Below are positions 17,634 through 26,233 of a stretch of 43,003 nucleotides of DNA, in pieces (position 1 is the stretch's first letter; each line of letters starts with the position of its first letter). The notes beneath the pieces were generated by a model. It was given only the letters and a program-made list of their open reading frames with translations. It searched no databases and was not told where the DNA came from. Location: NCBI GenBank assembly GCA_001917585.1, contig MNEG01000069.1, positions 1 through 43,003 on the forward strand, given 5' to 3'. Origin of the DNA: Candidatus Rokubacteria bacterium 13_1_40CM_68_15 (GTDB taxonomy: Bacteria > Methylomirabilota > Methylomirabilia > Rokubacteriales > CSP1-6). The position numbers were made by a program, and so were the translations under genes.

Positions 17634-18846
17634 TCCGGGCCACCGCCTCTTCAGTCTGTTCGCGCGAGCCGAAGGCGGTCAGACGGAAGTACCCCTCGCC
17701 GCTCGGGCCGAAGCCCGATCCCGGCATCCCCACGACGTGCGCGTCGGTCAGCAGCTTGTCGAAGAACTCCCATGACGACAGCCCGGCCGGCGTGCGGACC
17801 CACAGGTAGGGCGCGTTGTGCCCGCCGTACACGGTGAGCCCGGCCGCCATCAGGCCGTCGCGAATGATCGCGGCGTTCTCCATGTAGTAGTCGATCAGCG
17901 TGCGGACCTGCTTCAGGCCATCGGGCGTGTACACGGCGGCCGCCGCCTTCTGAACGATGTAGGGGGCTCCGTTGGACTTGGTCGAGGTGCGGCGCAGCCA
18001 CAGCGTGTTGAGACTCACGGGCTCGCCGCGCGCCGTGCGTCCGTGCGCCTCCCTCGGCACGACCGTGTAGGCCAGTCGCAATCCGGTGAATCCCGCGCTC
18101 TTGGAGAAGCTCCGGCACTCGATGGCCACCTCACGCGCGCCGGCGATCTCGTAGATCGAGTGGGGCACGTCGGCGTCGCGGATGTAGGCCTCGTAGGCGG
18201 CGTCGTAGAGGATGGTCGCCTCGTGGGCTCGCGCGTAATCCACCCAGCGCTGCAGGGCCTCGCGCGTCATCACGGCGCCCGTCGGATTGTTCGGATAGCA
18301 GAGATAGATGAGATCGACGCGCCGGTCCGGCAACGCCGGCAGGAAGTCGTTCTCGGCCGTGCAGGGCAGATACGTGAAGCCCGCGTAGCGGCCGCTCGCG
18401 TCGGCCCGGCCGGAGCGCCCGGCGATGACGTTGCTATCGGCGTACACCGGGTAGACGGGATCCATCAGCGCCACCACGCAGTCGGTGGCGAAGATCTCCT
18501 GCAGGTTGGCGCTGTCGCTCTTGCCCCCATCGCTGACGAAGATCTCGTCCACGGCCACGTCGACGCCGCGCGAGCCAAAATCGTGGGCCGCGATCTCGGC
18601 GCGCAGGAAGTCGTACCCCACGTAGGGCCCGTAGCCCTTCAACGTCTCGGCTCGCCCCTGCTCGCGCGCTGCTTCCTCGAGGGCGTGCACCACCGCCGGC
18701 GGCAGCGGCCGGGTGACGTCACCGATGCCGAGCGAGATGACGCGAGCGTCGGGATGCGCCTCGCGGAAGGCCTGCGTGCGCCGCTTCACCTCGGCGAAGA
18801 GGTAGCTCGCCTGGAGGTTCAGATAGTGCTCGTTGATCCGGGGCAC
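17617..18846 (-). CDS. dapL: LL-diaminopimelate aminotransferase
   Basis: 409 residues, normal for DapL. It starts [20 protein letters not shown], and [16 protein letters not shown] and [16 protein letters not shown] are DapL hallmarks. The PLP lysine lies in [14 protein letters not shown], and [10 protein letters not shown] is the fold-type I cofactor loop. It converts tetrahydrodipicolinate directly to LL-diaminopimelate for lysine and peptidoglycan synthesis. This variant route is found in Chlamydiae, cyanobacteria, plants and several uncultured phyla, and supports a non-proteobacterial host. It stands alone, convergent with the TAXI gene. Confidence 0.93.
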   Translation of the reverse strand: MPRINEHYLNLQASYLFAEVKRRTQAFREAHPDARVISLGIGDVTRPLPPAVVHALEEAAREQGRAETLKGYGPYVGYDFLRAEIAAHDFGSRGVDVAVDEIFVSDGGKSDSANLQEIFATDCVVALMDPVYPVYADSNVIAGRSGRADASGRYAGFTYLPCTAENDFLPALPDRRVDLIYLCYPNNPTGAVMTREALQRWVDYARAHEATILYDAAYEAYIRDADVPHSIYEIAGAREVAIECRSFSKSAGFTGLRLAYTVVPREAHGRTARGEPVSLNTLWLRRTSTKSNGAPYIVQKAAAAVYTPDGLKQVRTLIDYYMENAAIIRDGLMAAGLTVYGGHNAPYLWVRTPAGLSSWEFFDKLLTDAHVVGMPGSGFGPSGEGYFRLTAFGSREQTEEAVARISARL

Positions 18847-18976
18847 GGCGCGGATTCTAGCAGACGCGCCGGGCCAGGCGGCGCCACACGCCCTCGGGCG
18901 TGATCGGCAGCGAGCCGTGGACCATGCCCTCGACGATGAGCTGATTCACCCGTCGCCCGCGGTACAGTAGCGGGAC

Positions 18977-19684
18977 GTGGAGTCTCGCGATCTGACCCAG
19001 GGTCTCTTGTGGTTCGTGGCGTTCCTCTTCTCCACCACCGTGCACGAGGCCATGCACGCGCTGGCCGCGCTGCGTGGCGGCGATCGCACCGCGTACCTCG
19101 GCGGGCAGGTCTCGCTGTCGCCGCTTCCCCACATCCGCCGTGAGCCGATCGGCATGCTCGTCGTTCCGCTGCTCACCGCGTTCACCAATGGCTGGGCCGT
19201 GGGCTGGGCGAGCACGCCGTACGATCCGATCTGGGCGGCTCGTTATCCTCGCCGGGCCGCACTGATGGCCGCGGCCGGTCCGGCCGGGAATCTGCTCATC
19301 GCACTTGTCGCCCTTCTCGGTTTGAGAGGCGGCCTCGTGGTCGGCCTGTTCAACTCGCCCAAAACGGTGAGCTTCCATCACCTGGTCGAGGCCGCGAACG
19401 GAGCGCCGTGGCTCGGTGCCGTCGGCGAAGTCCTCACGGTGCTCCTCGTGCTCAACATCTTCCTCTTCGTCTTCAACATCCTGCCGTTCCCGCCGCTGGA
19501 CGGCGCGTCGGTGCTCGGCGGCCTTCTCCCCGAGCGTGCAGCCGTCGCCCTCCGTGGATTCACCGCGAATCCGATCTTCTCGTTGCTCGGTATCTTCGTC
19601 GCCTGGCAGGTGTTCCCGCAGATCGCCGGCCCGATCTTCAATGGTCTGCTGAGACTGGTCCACCCGCACGACAGCTATTTCTGA
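18977..19684 (+). CDS. Site-2-protease-like M50 family metallopeptidase
   Basis: 235 residues from GTG 18977. The zinc motif HEAMH is in the first membrane helix. The third-ligand region NILPFPPLDG, with its zinc-binding Asp, is complete, and AAAGPAGNLLIALVAL is the conserved GPxxN helix. Four to five membrane helices are visible and no PDZ domain. Such proteins cleave membrane-bound substrates such as anti-sigma factors, or act on small peptides. No regulator partner is next to it. Confidence 0.85.
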   Translation: MESRDLTQGLLWFVAFLFSTTVHEAMHALAALRGGDRTAYLGGQVSLSPLPHIRREPIGMLVVPLLTAFTNGWAVGWASTPYDPIWAARYPRRAALMAAAGPAGNLLIALVALLGLRGGLVVGLFNSPKTVSFHHLVEAANGAPWLGAVGEVLTVLLVLNIFLFVFNILPFPPLDGASVLGGLLPERAAVALRGFTANPIFSLLGIFVAWQVFPQIAGPIFNGLLRLVHPHDSYF

Positions 19685-19841
19685 TCGACCGCAGCGCGAG
19701 GCGAGCGCGACGGCGGCAGAGCGGCCGGGTCGGGAAACTTGTCGCACCGCTCCGCCCAGATCCCGGCCGCGGGCGTTCGGCCTCCCGGGCGTTTCGGTCG
19801 GAAAAGGCCGGGCGCCGCCGGGCGCTGCGGTATCCTGCTCG

Positions 19842-20228
19842 ATGATGTCGGCGCTGGCGCCGTGGTTGCTCAGTGTCTTGCGTATCGTCACCGCGCTGCT
19901 CTATATCCCGCACGGGACGTCGAAGATCTTCGGGTTCCCGCCGGTTCGCGGAGCGACCGTCGACCTTTATTCGTTGCTCGGCCTCGCCGGAACTCTGGAG
20001 ATCGTCGGCGGGACACTGATCCTCGTCGGGCTCTTCACCCGCCCGGTCGCGTTCGTCCTCGCCGGAGAGATGGCGTTCGCGTATTTCATCTCTCATGCCC
20101 CACGGAACATCCACCCGTTACTGAACCAGGGCGAAGTGCCGATTCTCTTCTGCTTCATCTATCTGTACCTCGCGGCTGCCGGCGCGGGGCCCTTGAGTCT
20201 GGACCGGCTTCGCAAGAAACCCGCGTAG
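19842..20228 (+). CDS. DoxX family membrane protein
   Basis: 128 residues, four membrane helices. It shows LRIVTALLYIPHGTSKIFGF at the start, the GLAGTLEIVGGTLILVGLFTR block typical of DoxX, and HPLLNQGEVPILFCFIYLYLA near the end. DoxX-like proteins are linked to respiratory or thiol-redox functions in some bacteria, but the role of this subgroup is unclear. It starts with adjacent ATGs at 19842 and 19845. The 157 bases between this gene and the M50 gene show no other feature I can support. Confidence 0.85.
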   Translation: MMSALAPWLLSVLRIVTALLYIPHGTSKIFGFPPVRGATVDLYSLLGLAGTLEIVGGTLILVGLFTRPVAFVLAGEMAFAYFISHAPRNIHPLLNQGEVPILFCFIYLYLAAAGAGPLSLDRLRKKPA

Positions 20229-20332
20229 TCTGTGCTTACAGCTTCGTTTTCGGGATTGTGTCTATTGCCGTCTAACTAGCCGGTTCTGAACGCCCAACGA
20301 GCCGTGGCCTACTTGATGCACTCGCTGCGGGC

Positions 20333-20530
20333 GTGGACACGAAATCGAAAACATCGGAAACGCCTGCCGCGGGCGAGGCAACCCGCGCCTGGCCGCAGCA
20401 GCGAGAGTGCCTCGTGTGTGGTGAGCGCCGTTTGGCGCAGTGGGCCGGGGATCGCCTTCACAACCGGTGCCGCCGCGATCTAGATCGAGTCGATACGACT
20501 CCCGAGCATCGCGTCGCCTACACAGGCTGA
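20333..20530 (+). CDS. Small Cys-containing protein, possible zinc ribbon
   Basis: 65 residues from GTG 20333. It has a CLVCGERR pair and a third Cys 16 residues later (HNRC), followed by a basic end, which could be a small metal-binding module. There is no clear ribosome site and only three Cys. It may equally be a chance frame. Confidence 0.3.
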   Translation: MDTKSKTSETPAAGEATRAWPQQRECLVCGERRLAQWAGDRLHNRCRRDLDRVDTTPEHRVAYTG

Positions 20531-20544
20531 GCCGTACGGTCGCG

Positions 20545-20922
20545 TCAGGCGCCTTGCGCCCGCGCACCGTCCATGACCACCTGGAGCTGAGCTCGGTTCC
20601 GCAACGATCCCACCGACCGCTTGTGATCGGCGGTGCGAAGCACCTGGCCCAGGACGACGTGGGGATGATGGAGCCGACCGAAGAGGTCGGCCAGGAATGC
20701 CGCGTCGTCATCGCTCACGTCTGAAAAGGGCGCGCGCTTGCGGACCACGGCCAGGGCCGCCAGAAGACTCTCCTTCCTGTCCCGGGTCGCCCGATACGTC
20801 TTGAGATAGGTCTTCGCAAAGACGATCTGGACGTCCTGCTCAGGTCGCATCCTGAGGACCAGAACGGCGGCGGAGATAAGGAGGACGAACGTCAGCGCCA
20901 GCACGCAAAACAGTAAGCTCAT
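20545..20922 (-). CDS. Membrane-anchored protein of unknown function
   Basis: 125 residues from ATG 20922, with GGGGAG as ribosome site. One N-terminal helix (SLLFCVLALTFVLLISAAVLVL) anchors a soluble, charged, mostly helical domain (AKTYLKTYRATRDRKESLLAALAVV, DDAAFLADLFGRLHHPHVVLGQVL). I recognise no family. Codon use and periodicity look genuine. It follows the LysR-coupled small gene on the same strand, 15 bases after that gene's stop. Confidence 0.65.
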   Translation of the reverse strand: MSLLFCVLALTFVLLISAAVLVLRMRPEQDVQIVFAKTYLKTYRATRDRKESLLAALAVVRKRAPFSDVSDDDAAFLADLFGRLHHPHVVLGQVLRTADHKRSVGSLRNRAQLQVVMDGARAQGA

Positions 20923-20937
20923 CAAGACTCCCCGCTA

Positions 20938-21060
20938 TCAAGCCTTGTGCCGAAGAAAAGATCCAGTGTTTTCGGTGAAATAGGCACGCACCTCTCGTGG
21001 ATCGACGTCACGGAAGAGCCCGCGTGTCAGGAAAGCGAACAGAAGGAGCGGGCTCGTCAC
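20938..21060 (-). CDS. 40-residue protein coupled to the LysR gene
   Basis: The GTG at 21060 overlaps the LysR stop as GTGA. The frame encodes a hydrophobic start (VTSPLLLFAFLTRGLF), then RDVDPREVRAYFTENTGSFL and a basic end. The stop-start overlap and the plausible amphipathic sequence favour a real small gene. I do not recognise it. The chance of a random 40-codon frame in GC-rich DNA is not small. Confidence 0.4.
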   Translation of the reverse strand: MTSPLLLFAFLTRGLFRDVDPREVRAYFTENTGSFLRHKA

Positions 21061-21950
21061 CGCCGGCCGCCCACCACCAGCCCGCGGAGGGCCTCGACGG
21101 CGCGGGAGCGATCGCTGGCGCGACGGACGAGGTGTGTCGTGACGCGCCAGGGCCGCGGACGCAGCCGGTGGGCGCGGACCGCAGTCCGCGCAATGGAGGC
21201 GCGCAGGACCGAGCGCGGCGCCAGGGCGTAACCGACGTTGGCGGCCACGCAGGCGAGCATCGCATGGTAGGAGCCGACCTCGAAGACCCGGTGCGGGCGC
21301 ACGCCCTTGGTCGCCAGCCAGTCCTGGATGCAGGCCCGATACGTGCAGCCGGCGCCGAACGTCACCAGGGTCTTGCCCCGAAGCTCGTCCCGGTCGGGAC
21401 GCCGCATCGATGGATGCGTCACGAGGACGAGCTCTTCGACGAACGCGGCGTCGGCCACCAGCCCTGGATCGTCGATATCGCCGGCGACGAAGGCGGCGCT
21501 GAGGTCGCCGGTGCGCACCTGGGCGATCAGAACACCTGAGGTCGCGGTCACGAGATGCACGTCGAGCGCCGGGTATCTGGCGTGCAGGGTGGAGAGCAGC
21601 CGAGGCAGGTGGACGGCCGCCGTGCTCTCCATGGCGCCGATGAGCAGCCGGCCCCGCGGGGGATGCGCGCTGAGATCGGCCCGAGCCTCCTCGGCCAGGG
21701 CGAGCAGGCGGTCGGCGTAGTCGAGCAGGCGGCGCCCCTCGGGCGTCGGCGACATCCCGCGTCGCCCGCGCACGAACAGCGGAACGCCCAGGTCGGACTC
21801 GAGCCGCTTGACTCGCGCCGTCACGTTCGACTGCACGCGGTGCAGACGATGCGCCGCCCGCGTCACGCCGCCCGTCTCGGCCACGGTCTTGAAGAGCACC
21901 AGGTCGGACAGCTCGAGACCGCGTTCTCTCAGCGAGATGGGAGCGTTCAC
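21057..21950 (-). CDS. LysR family transcriptional regulator
   Basis: 297 residues from GTG 21950. The N-terminal winged helix-turn-helix is typical: LVLFKTVAETGGVTRAAHRL, then HRVQSNVTARVKRLESDLGV, then PLFVRGRRGMSPTPEGRRLL. A periplasmic-binding-like effector domain follows. It is divergent from the flavin oxidoreductase gene, with 73 bases between the starts, so that gene is the likely target. The effector is unknown. Confidence 0.92.
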   Translation of the reverse strand: MNAPISLRERGLELSDLVLFKTVAETGGVTRAAHRLHRVQSNVTARVKRLESDLGVPLFVRGRRGMSPTPEGRRLLDYADRLLALAEEARADLSAHPPRGRLLIGAMESTAAVHLPRLLSTLHARYPALDVHLVTATSGVLIAQVRTGDLSAAFVAGDIDDPGLVADAAFVEELVLVTHPSMRRPDRDELRGKTLVTFGAGCTYRACIQDWLATKGVRPHRVFEVGSYHAMLACVAANVGYALAPRSVLRASIARTAVRAHRLRPRPWRVTTHLVRRASDRSRAVEALRGLVVGGRR

Positions 21951-21955
21951 GATTA

Positions 21956-21970
21956 TTCATTTTACGAGAA
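21956..21970. promoter_or_regulatory. Candidate LysR-type T-N11-A operator
   Basis: TTC and GAA flank nine AT-rich bases, giving the T-N11-A geometry of LysR-type binding sites. It sits right at the start of the divergent LysR gene and 54 bases upstream of the oxidoreductase start. The position is right for autoregulation and target control. The match is short, so this is suggestive only. Confidence 0.35.
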
Positions 21971-22023
21971 GTCAGAGCGCCGGCAAACTTTCTCCGAGAG
22001 CCCGGACTCTCAGGAGGTGTCCG

Positions 22024-23103
22024 ATGTCGCTCCAGACGGTGCTGACCCGGCGTCTCGGCCTCGCCCATCCGATCATCCAGGCGCCGCTGGCGGGAGGAGG
22101 CGACACGCCCGAGCTCGTGGCCGCCGTCGTGGAGGCGGGAGCGCTGGGGTTCATCGGCGCCGCGTACCTGACGCCGGCCCAGATCGTCGAGGCGGCGCGG
22201 GCGGTTGGGGCACGGACGAAGCGGCCGTTCGGCATCAACCTCTTCGCGCCGCTTCCCGCCCCCGAGGCGCCCCCGGATCTGCGTCCGGCGCTGGAGCGCG
22301 TAGCGCCGTTCTACACGGAGCTCGGGCTGGCGCCGCCAGAGGTCCCGGCGTCGCCGCGCGGCGCCTTCGACGAGCAGTTCGCGGCGGCGCTCGCCAGCGG
22401 AGCGTCGGCGTTCAGCTTCACCTTCGGCATGCTCCCGGCGGGCGCTCGCGAAGCGGTGAAAGCCCGCCGGATGTTCCTGATCGGCACCGCGACGACCGTC
22501 GACGAGGCCCTCGCGCTCGAGAAAGCGGGCGTCGACGCCATCGTCACGCAGGGCAGCGAGGCCGGTGGTCACCGGGGTACGTTCGGGGGCGACTTCGACG
22601 CCGCCATGGTCGGAACGATGGCCCTCGTGCCCCAGGTGGTCGACGCGGTCGGGGTCCCGGTGATCGCGTCGGGCGGCATCATGGACGGGCGCGGGATCGC
22701 AGCGGCGCTCGCGCTCGGGGCGAGCGCCGTGCAGATGGGCACGGCGTTCCTGACCTGCAACGAAGCCGGGGTTCCCGACGCCTACAAGGACGCCATCCTC
22801 GGCGCGCGCGAGCACGACACGCGGATGACCCGCGCCTTTTCCGGTCGCCCGGCGCGCGGCATCATCAATCGCTTCATGGTCGAAGTCGAGCGGGCTGGCG
22901 TCGCCGACACCATCCTACCCTTCCCGCTGCAGAACGCCTTGACGCGGCCGATCAGGAATGCGGCCGCTCGGCAAGGCCGAGCGGAGTTCCTGTCGCTCTG
23001 GGCGGGGCAGGCGCTGCGCCTGGCGCGGCGCCAGCCGGCCGCCGACCTGGTCGCGCGACTGGCCGCCGAAGCCGAGGCGGCCGTCGCCCGGCTCGCGAAG
23101 TGA
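22024..23103 (+). CDS. Nitronate monooxygenase family FMN enzyme
   Basis: 359 residues from ATG 22024, with CAGGAGGTG as ribosome site. TIM-barrel features of the 2-nitropropane dioxygenase/enoyl reductase family are present: HPIIQAPLAGGG at the start, GSEAGGHRGTF with the catalytic-type His, VIASGGIMDGRGIAAALALG for phosphate binding and VQMGTAFLTCNEA. It probably oxidises nitronates or reduces an enone with FMN. It is divergent from the LysR gene and likely under its control. Confidence 0.88.
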   Translation: MSLQTVLTRRLGLAHPIIQAPLAGGGDTPELVAAVVEAGALGFIGAAYLTPAQIVEAARAVGARTKRPFGINLFAPLPAPEAPPDLRPALERVAPFYTELGLAPPEVPASPRGAFDEQFAAALASGASAFSFTFGMLPAGAREAVKARRMFLIGTATTVDEALALEKAGVDAIVTQGSEAGGHRGTFGGDFDAAMVGTMALVPQVVDAVGVPVIASGGIMDGRGIAAALALGASAVQMGTAFLTCNEAGVPDAYKDAILGAREHDTRMTRAFSGRPARGIINRFMVEVERAGVADTILPFPLQNALTRPIRNAAARQGRAEFLSLWAGQALRLARRQPAADLVARLAAEAEAAVARLAK

Positions 23104-23133
23104 TGGTGCTGGCTCGAGGCGCGCGCGTGGACG

Positions 23134-23540
23134 CTAATCGACGCGCCGCGGGCTCGGGACCTCACAGATGCCGAGCTTGGCGTGCCAGACGCCGCCATCA
23201 CGCTCGCACCTGGCCTGCGGTGTGAAGTCCGGTGACGCGCTCGGAGAAGACGACGTGGTGCGATCCGCGCATGCTGCGAGCAGCGCTATGAATGCAGCGA
23301 GGACGAAGAGTAGGCCACCAAGCCGGACGCCACCGTACGGCAGGTACACCACGCGCGACTTGAGGCCGCCCCGCGAAAGCTCACAGAAACCGAGATCGGG
23401 ACGCCACACACCCCCGTTGCGTTCGCATTCTGCCGCGTCTGTGAAGGCCGGGGATGCGCTCGGGGAGGACGACGGGGTGCGACTGGCGCATGCTGAGAGC
23501 AGAGCCAAGGATACGGCGAGGACGATACTGCTGTTTTCAT
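23134..23540 (-). CDS. Small lipoprotein with an internal duplication; start separated by a one-base frameshift
   Basis: Two similar units lie in one frame. Each has a hydrophobic lipobox stretch (SLALLSAC; AAFIALLAAC), an SSSPSASP linker and a CERxGGVWxxxLGxCE motif with two Cys. ATG 23540 has a good GGAGG site but is out of frame by one base. An A4 run just after the ATG would read MKNSSIVLAVSLALL if it were A5. The second unit could start separately at GTG 23349 or 23352. The CERNGGVW-type motif is a small Cys pair seen in short secreted proteins of unknown role. Two tandem lipoproteins, now fused, is the likely history. Confidence 0.55.
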
Positions 23541-23721
23541 TGCAGCCTCCGGTGAAGGTCGACGCTACAGGAGCTTGTCGAGCGTGATGGGAAGCTCGCG
23601 GACGTGCCAGCGGCCTCGGGCGGCGACGTGCGCAAGTCCTGCACCGGCCGAGCTCATAAACGTCCGGCTCCCTTGTTCCGACTTCTGCGACCACGTACGC
23701 CCTTCGCCCCCGCACTCCCAC

Positions 23722-24504
23722 TCACCCGGAGTGCGAGAGGAAATCCATCCTGCCGCCGTCGACGGTCAGGACCTGCGCGCTGATGAAGCTCGCCTCGTCG
23801 CTGGCGAGGAAGAGCACCGCGTAGGCAATGTCCTCCGGCAGCCCGACGCGCCGGAGCATCGCTTTCCTGGCCACGGCGTCCAACATAGCTTCGGTGTCCC
23901 CGCCGGCCATGGCAGTCGCCATGTCGGTGCGGATGAAGCCGGGGCTGATGGCATTGACGGTGATGCCGTGCGGCCCCAGCTCCAGCGCGAATCGCTTGGT
24001 GAGGGTGATGACGGCCGCCTTGGTTGCCGCGTACGGCGTTGTGTCGGCCAGGGCCGTTCCGAAGCCGGCGATCGACGCGATGTTGACGATCCTGCCGTAA
24101 CGACGCTCGATCATCCCTGGCGTGACGGCGCGGCCGCAGTGGATGACGCCCTTGAGGTTGACGGCGATCATCTCGTCCAGGGCCGCTTCGTCCAGGGTCA
24201 GGAGGTTACCGGGATGGGAGATGCCGGCGTTGTTGACGAGGATGTCGATCCGGCCGAAACGCCTCACCGCCTGCTCCACCATGGAGCGGACGGCCGCCTC
24301 ACGCCCGACGTCCGCCCCGGCGGCGAACGCTTCGCCGCCGCCGGCGCGGACCTCGTCGACGACCTGCCGGGCATCTTTCTCACGTTGCGCGTAATTGACG
24401 ACGACGGCCGCGCCCTCACGCGCGAGGCGCAACGCCGTCGCTCGCCCGACCCCGCGCGAAGCGCCGGTGACCAGGGCTACCTTCCCGTCGACCCTGCGAC
24501 TCAT
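23722..24504 (-). CDS. Short-chain dehydrogenase/reductase (FabG-like SDR)
   Basis: 260 residues. It has the cofactor motif TGASRGVGRA, the NNAG motif (LVNNAGIS), catalytic Ser in NIASIAG and YAATK with catalytic Tyr and Lys, and the PGFIRTDM loop. The C-terminal SFISAQVLTVDGG is typical of 3-oxoacyl-ACP reductase-like SDRs. Substrate unknown. One of the dispersed dyad elements begins 89 bases upstream. Its 3' neighbour on the same strand is the duplicated lipoprotein, 181 bases away. Confidence 0.9.
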   Translation of the reverse strand: MSRRVDGKVALVTGASRGVGRATALRLAREGAAVVVNYAQREKDARQVVDEVRAGGGEAFAAGADVGREAAVRSMVEQAVRRFGRIDILVNNAGISHPGNLLTLDEAALDEMIAVNLKGVIHCGRAVTPGMIERRYGRIVNIASIAGFGTALADTTPYAATKAAVITLTKRFALELGPHGITVNAISPGFIRTDMATAMAGGDTEAMLDAVARKAMLRRVGLPEDIAYAVLFLASDEASFISAQVLTVDGGRMDFLSHSG

Positions 24505-24592
24505 GGTCCGGTCGCTCGCCTCACACTTCTACAGACACCGTCCCGATCGGTAACAGCATCAGGTTCCGCGCCAAACACTCTTGCTCGAGTAT

Positions 24593-24633
24593 TGATCGGA
24601 CGAGGTTTCCAGAGGTCCGGAAGCGGTGTCCCG
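24593..24633 (+). repeat. Dispersed dyad element, copy a
   Basis: TTGATCGGACGAGG, then TTTCCAGAGGTCCGGAAG and CGGTG. It matches the family seen best at 36383 and 38577. The copy lies between the divergent SDR (start 24504) and cytochrome c (start 24702) genes. Confidence 0.6.
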
Positions 24634-24701
24634 TCGACGCGTCTCACGCGTGCAGCTACGGTCACGCGCTGGTATGTCGCTTGCTGTCCCTCAGGGCCGT
24701 C

Positions 24702-25109
24702 ATGAGCAGCTCTCGGAGAGTGATAATGACCGCTGCAGTCGCCGCGCTCGTCGTCGCGGCAGGCATCTCCGCGGTATCGGCGCAGACCGAGTGGAAGGCT
24801 CCCCCAGAGGCAAAGAACATCAAGAACCCGCAGCCGCCGACGCCGGCCAGCATCGCCAATGGAAAGAAGCTCGCGGAAGCGAACTGCGTGAGCTGCCACG
24901 GTCCGGGCGGGAAGGGTGATGGCCCCGCCGCCGCCGCGCTGCCACCTCCGAAGCCCGCGGACTGGACGTCTCCGAAGATCAAGGCCGAAACCGACGGTGA
25001 GCTGTTCTGGAAGATCTCCAACGGTCGCGGCGCGATGCCGCCCTGGAAACACCTGCCGGAGAAGGACCGCTGGGACCTGGTCAACTACATCCGCAGCCTG
25101 CAGAAGTAA
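24702..25109 (+). CDS. Secreted monohaem cytochrome c
   Basis: 135 residues from ATG 24702; ATG 24681 and 24726 are alternatives. A signal peptide (VIMTAAVAALVVAAGISAVSA) leads to a class I cytochrome c fold. NGKKLAEANCVSCHGPGGKG holds the haem site, and GRGAMPPWKHLPEKDRWDLV the Met ligand and terminal helix. It is a periplasmic electron carrier, probably of the alcohol- or dye-oxidase partner type. A dispersed dyad element lies about 70 bases upstream. Confidence 0.9.
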   Translation: MSSSRRVIMTAAVAALVVAAGISAVSAQTEWKAPPEAKNIKNPQPPTPASIANGKKLAEANCVSCHGPGGKGDGPAAAALPPPKPADWTSPKIKAETDGELFWKISNGRGAMPPWKHLPEKDRWDLVNYIRSLQK

Positions 25110-25116
25110 TAACGCG

Positions 25117-26211
25117 TCAGTGCCAGCGTAGAAGCAGGCTCCCGTCATCGCTCGCCTCGACCTGCGATCGGAACTCCAGGCTGATGCGGGCGAGCCTGTC
25201 TCTCAGCCACATGGCATCCGGAGGCGCGGCCCGGTTCAGTCTCAGTTTTCGCAGCTGCATCGGCGTCATCCGCAGCTCGCTGAGCTCGCCGCTGGCCGCG
25301 TCGAAGGTCGGGAAATACATGAGCGTGAGGTCGGCCCGGTACTCCTCGTGCCCGAAGATTCCCTCGTAGTCGTTGATGAAGTCGCCGCAGCCGTAGAGGA
25401 TCAGCCGGTTGCCATAGACCTCGATCGGACGCGGGTGATGCGACGAGTGGCCGTGGACGACGTCGATGCCGCCGTCGATGAGCCGGCGCGCAAAGCGCAC
25501 GTGCGCGGGCGGCACCTCGTATCCCCAGTTCGTGCCCCAGTGGATCGACGCCACCGTGACGTCTCCGCTCCGTTTCGACCGTCCGACACGGGCCGCCACG
25601 GCGGCCGCCGTCTCGTCGGAAAGATCGGACAGGAGGTCGACTCCGGCGAGGTCGTCCGTGGCGGCCCAGCCCGGAGGAATTCCGCTCGTTTCGGTTCCGG
25701 TGCCATGCACGACGACGCGCCGATCGTCCGCCAGATCGACCACGGCCGGGGCTCGGGCTTCCGCGAGCGTTCGGCCCGCGCCAGTCTTCGTGAGCCTGGC
25801 GCGATCGAGTGTCTCCAGTGTCTCGAGCAGGCCGACCGGACCGTAGTCCAGCACGTGATTGTTGGCGAGGACGCACACGTCGATCCCGGCGACGATCAGG
25901 CAAGCCACGTTCGCCGGATGCATACGATAGTTGATGCCCTTGGGCCACGCGTCCTCGCTGCGCGTCACGCTCGTTTCGAGGTTCACGATGCGCGCGGCCG
26001 GCGCGACATGCGTCAGCTCGTCGAGCGCGTCTCCCCAGATGTACGACGGCGCGACCGGACGCGGCACGGAGCCGTTGACGTCCTCCGCGAGCGCGACGTA
26101 CATCCGGGCGTCACGGACGACCGGCTCATAGATCCGGGGAGGGCTCGGATGAGGCAGGATCTGGTCGATCCCTCGTCCGGTCATGACGTCGCCGCACAGG
26201 AAGAAGGTCAC
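25117..26211 (-). CDS. CapA family protein (metallophosphatase-like fold)
   Basis: 364 residues from GTG 26211. VTFFLCGDVMTGRGIDQIL is the family start. Metal-site motifs follow: RIVNLETSVT, CVLANNHVLDYG, VASIHWGTNWGYEVPP and VVHGHSSHHPRPIEVYGNRL, with GDFINDYEG near the end. Members include poly-gamma-glutamate synthesis proteins, but many have unrelated or unknown roles. This one has no capsule neighbours. It follows the LLM gene by 22 bases and is probably in one operon with it. Confidence 0.88.
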   Translation of the reverse strand: MTFFLCGDVMTGRGIDQILPHPSPPRIYEPVVRDARMYVALAEDVNGSVPRPVAPSYIWGDALDELTHVAPAARIVNLETSVTRSEDAWPKGINYRMHPANVACLIVAGIDVCVLANNHVLDYGPVGLLETLETLDRARLTKTGAGRTLAEARAPAVVDLADDRRVVVHGTGTETSGIPPGWAATDDLAGVDLLSDLSDETAAAVAARVGRSKRSGDVTVASIHWGTNWGYEVPPAHVRFARRLIDGGIDVVHGHSSHHPRPIEVYGNRLILYGCGDFINDYEGIFGHEEYRADLTLMYFPTFDAASGELSELRMTPMQLRKLRLNRAAPPDAMWLRDRLARISLEFRSQVEASDDGSLLLRWH

Positions 26212-26233
26212 GAGCGCCGCCGGTCGCGCGGTG

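Noticed and set aside
18857-18957. Minus-strand tail reading [17 protein letters not shown], reminiscent of the end of a CoxL-type protein
   Set aside because: Too short, with no upstream conserved blocks; the similarity is only to a weak C-terminal pattern.
20938-22815. Very long open frame on the minus strand
   Set aside because: It is out of frame with, and antisense to, the clearly typed LysR and oxidoreductase genes and has Arg/Ala/Pro-rich shadow composition. Only its last 40 codons after 21060 are kept as a possible small gene.
23565-23657. Minus-strand frame ending in VRELPITLDKLL
   Set aside because: Looks like a protein tail but has no recognisable body or ribosome site; possibly a gene remnant, but not supportable.
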